A DNA stretch of 64,000 nucleotides from Leuctra nigra (lineage: Eukaryota; Arthropoda; Insecta; Plecoptera; Leuctridae). The stretch spans positions 50,680,194-50,744,193 of the forward strand of contig OW203763.1 of the NCBI GenBank assembly GCA_934045905.1. Direction: 5' to 3'. Below are positions 63,261-64,000 of the stretch, piece by piece. The stretch's first letter is position 1, and each line of letters opens with the position of its first letter. The notes beneath the pieces were generated by a model. The model was not told the origin of the DNA. It was given only the letters and a program-made list of their open reading frames with translations, and ran no database searches. A program made the translations under genes and the position numbers.

Positions 63261-64000
63261 TTATTATTATTATTATTGTGATATGAATTTATCATTCTCA
63301 GACCTTTGTCTGGCAATTTCGTCGGGGGATTTTTCCCCAAAGCCTTCCTAACTAAAATTCATGAATTTACGAGTCAAATGACATGTTTGGAGGAGAACAG
63401 CTTTCTGCATCAAACCTATGAATCGGGTGGGTACATCCAGACGCTCTAAGTTCCTCTTCAGAGACAATGGCACCACACCGGTGGCTGACAGAACCAGAGG
63501 CACAATGGTAACCGACTTTTGCCGCCACACTCTTTTTATTTCCATAGAAAGGTCCTGATATTTCTGGATTTTCGCCGCCTCTGTTGACGCTACGTTGCGA
63601 GTGAGGGGTACTGCTATGTCTATCAGAGTTGTGGTTCTGGCTCTCTTGTCAACGATAATTATATCTGGCTTATTGTACGCTACGGTTTTGTCAGTAATTA
63701 CCTGCTTGTCCCAGTAAATGATGTACTTGTCATTCTCAGCTACAGAGGGAGGATGGTACTTGTAGTATGCCACAAATGTTTGCTTGATCTCACAGTTCTG
63801 GCAAAGTCTTTGATGAACAATCTTTGCCATTTGATTGTGTCTGCCAAGGTACTCACTCGCAGCAAACATCGTACATCCAGCAATTATGTGGTCGATGGTT
63901 TCACTGACCTGATGACATAACCTACACATACCATCGTCGACGGTCTTGGCTATGTACTTCATATAGTTCCGGGTTGGTATAACTGCAACTTGAATAGCAC
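63261..64000 (-). mobile_element. 3' end of an R4/Dong/R2-type LINE, running off the window
   Basis: A minus-strand coding end, a 3' UTR of about 70 bp and a (AAT)n run at 63261-63278. Dong elements insert into TAA repeats, so the run may be target rather than tail. Confidence 0.65.
63348..64000 (-). CDS. RLE-type LINE polyprotein, C-terminal part (partial)
   Basis: The frame is open beyond the window end (AIQVAVIPTRNYMKYIAK) and stops at 63348. Seen: a zinc knuckle C-x2-C-x8-H-x4-C (CRLCHQVSETIDHIIAGC), then EYLGRHNQMAKIVHQRL, and a restriction-like endonuclease core with NKPDIIIVDK followed by LIDIAVPL (PD...D...K/D arrangement). The order knuckle then endonuclease after the RT is that of R2/R4/Dong/NeSL-type elements, in which this domain cuts the target site. 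The RT itself would lie beyond 64000. About 217 residues are visible without interruption; the upstream state cannot be judged here. Confidence 0.8.
   Translation of the reverse strand, partial: AIQVAVIPTRNYMKYIAKTVDDGMCRLCHQVSETIDHIIAGCTMFAASEYLGRHNQMAKIVHQRLCQNCEIKQTFVAYYKYHPPSVAENDKYIIYWDKQVITDKTVAYNKPDIIIVDKRARTTTLIDIAVPLTRNVASTEAAKIQKYQDLSMEIKRVWRQKSVTIVPLVLSATGVVPLSLKRNLERLDVPTRFIGLMQKAVLLQTCHLTRKFMNFS

Overview
The window looks like AT-rich nuclear DNA of an arthropod. Evidence: (ACCT)n and (ATT)n microsatellites, tRNA- and 5S-derived SINE-like repeats, several clades of non-LTR retrotransposon, many hAT-like cut-and-paste elements, intron-like exon boundaries, and no operons, Shine-Dalgarno sites or CRISPR arrays. 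A hemipteran is possible, but the sequence alone does not settle it. Nearly everything recognisable is mobile DNA, much of it nested. Host coding sequence is limited to a few unrecognised candidate exons.

Layout. 1-2.2 kb: small repeats and one weak exon candidate. 2.24-11.53 kb: copy A of a roughly 4.3-kb dispersed repeat, split by a 4,976-bp element (E1, 6260-11235) with GC-rich ends and two gene-like exons inside. 11.5-16.3 kb: small repeats and a clean hAT-type MITE. 16.36-18.6 kb: a 5'-truncated CR1-like LINE with an intact 685-aa ORF. 18.7-21.5 kb: MITEs, a fold-back element carrying a PHD-finger remnant, and a tRNA-headed SINE. 21.6-23.1 kb: a CR1-like RT pseudogene. 23.1-27.3 kb: palindrome-tipped elements and a long inverted repeat. 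30.45-34.6 kb plus 42.38-44.19 kb: the second copy of the same dispersed repeat (B and C), split by a hAT element, a 125-bp insert and an RTE-like LINE. That LINE is itself split by about 6 kb of fold-back and tandem-repeat DNA. 44.2-45 kb: a 68-bp minisatellite. 45.4-46.0 kb: a candidate terminal exon with 3' UTR. 46.5-50.1 kb: hAT MITEs, an RTE scrap and a 5S-rRNA-derived SINE. 51.19-59.57 kb: an 8.4-kb hAT-like unit with 8-bp target duplications. It contains a near full-length CR1-like LINE (51.5-56.9 kb) and a second element of the E1 type (E2, 57.02-59.33 kb). 59.6-63.2 kb: mostly unannotated, with two exon candidates. 63.26-64 kb: the 3' end of an R4/Dong/R2-type LINE that runs off the window.

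Most notable. (1) In the full-length CR1-like element, ORF1 (esterase-like domain plus 21 copies of a 9-residue repeat) and ORF2 (endonuclease plus RT) lie in the same frame and are separated by one UGA codon. (2) E1 and E2 share termini (CCC-N2-CAAACACTG) and GC-rich or palindromic subterminal arrays, and both have apparent 2-bp target duplications inferred from empty-site paralogues. (3) Several hAT-like elements have tips built from short palindromes that differ between families. (4) The two copies of the dispersed repeat serve as empty sites for each other and date the insertions relative to one another. All functional statements rest on motif reading only; no database search was possible.
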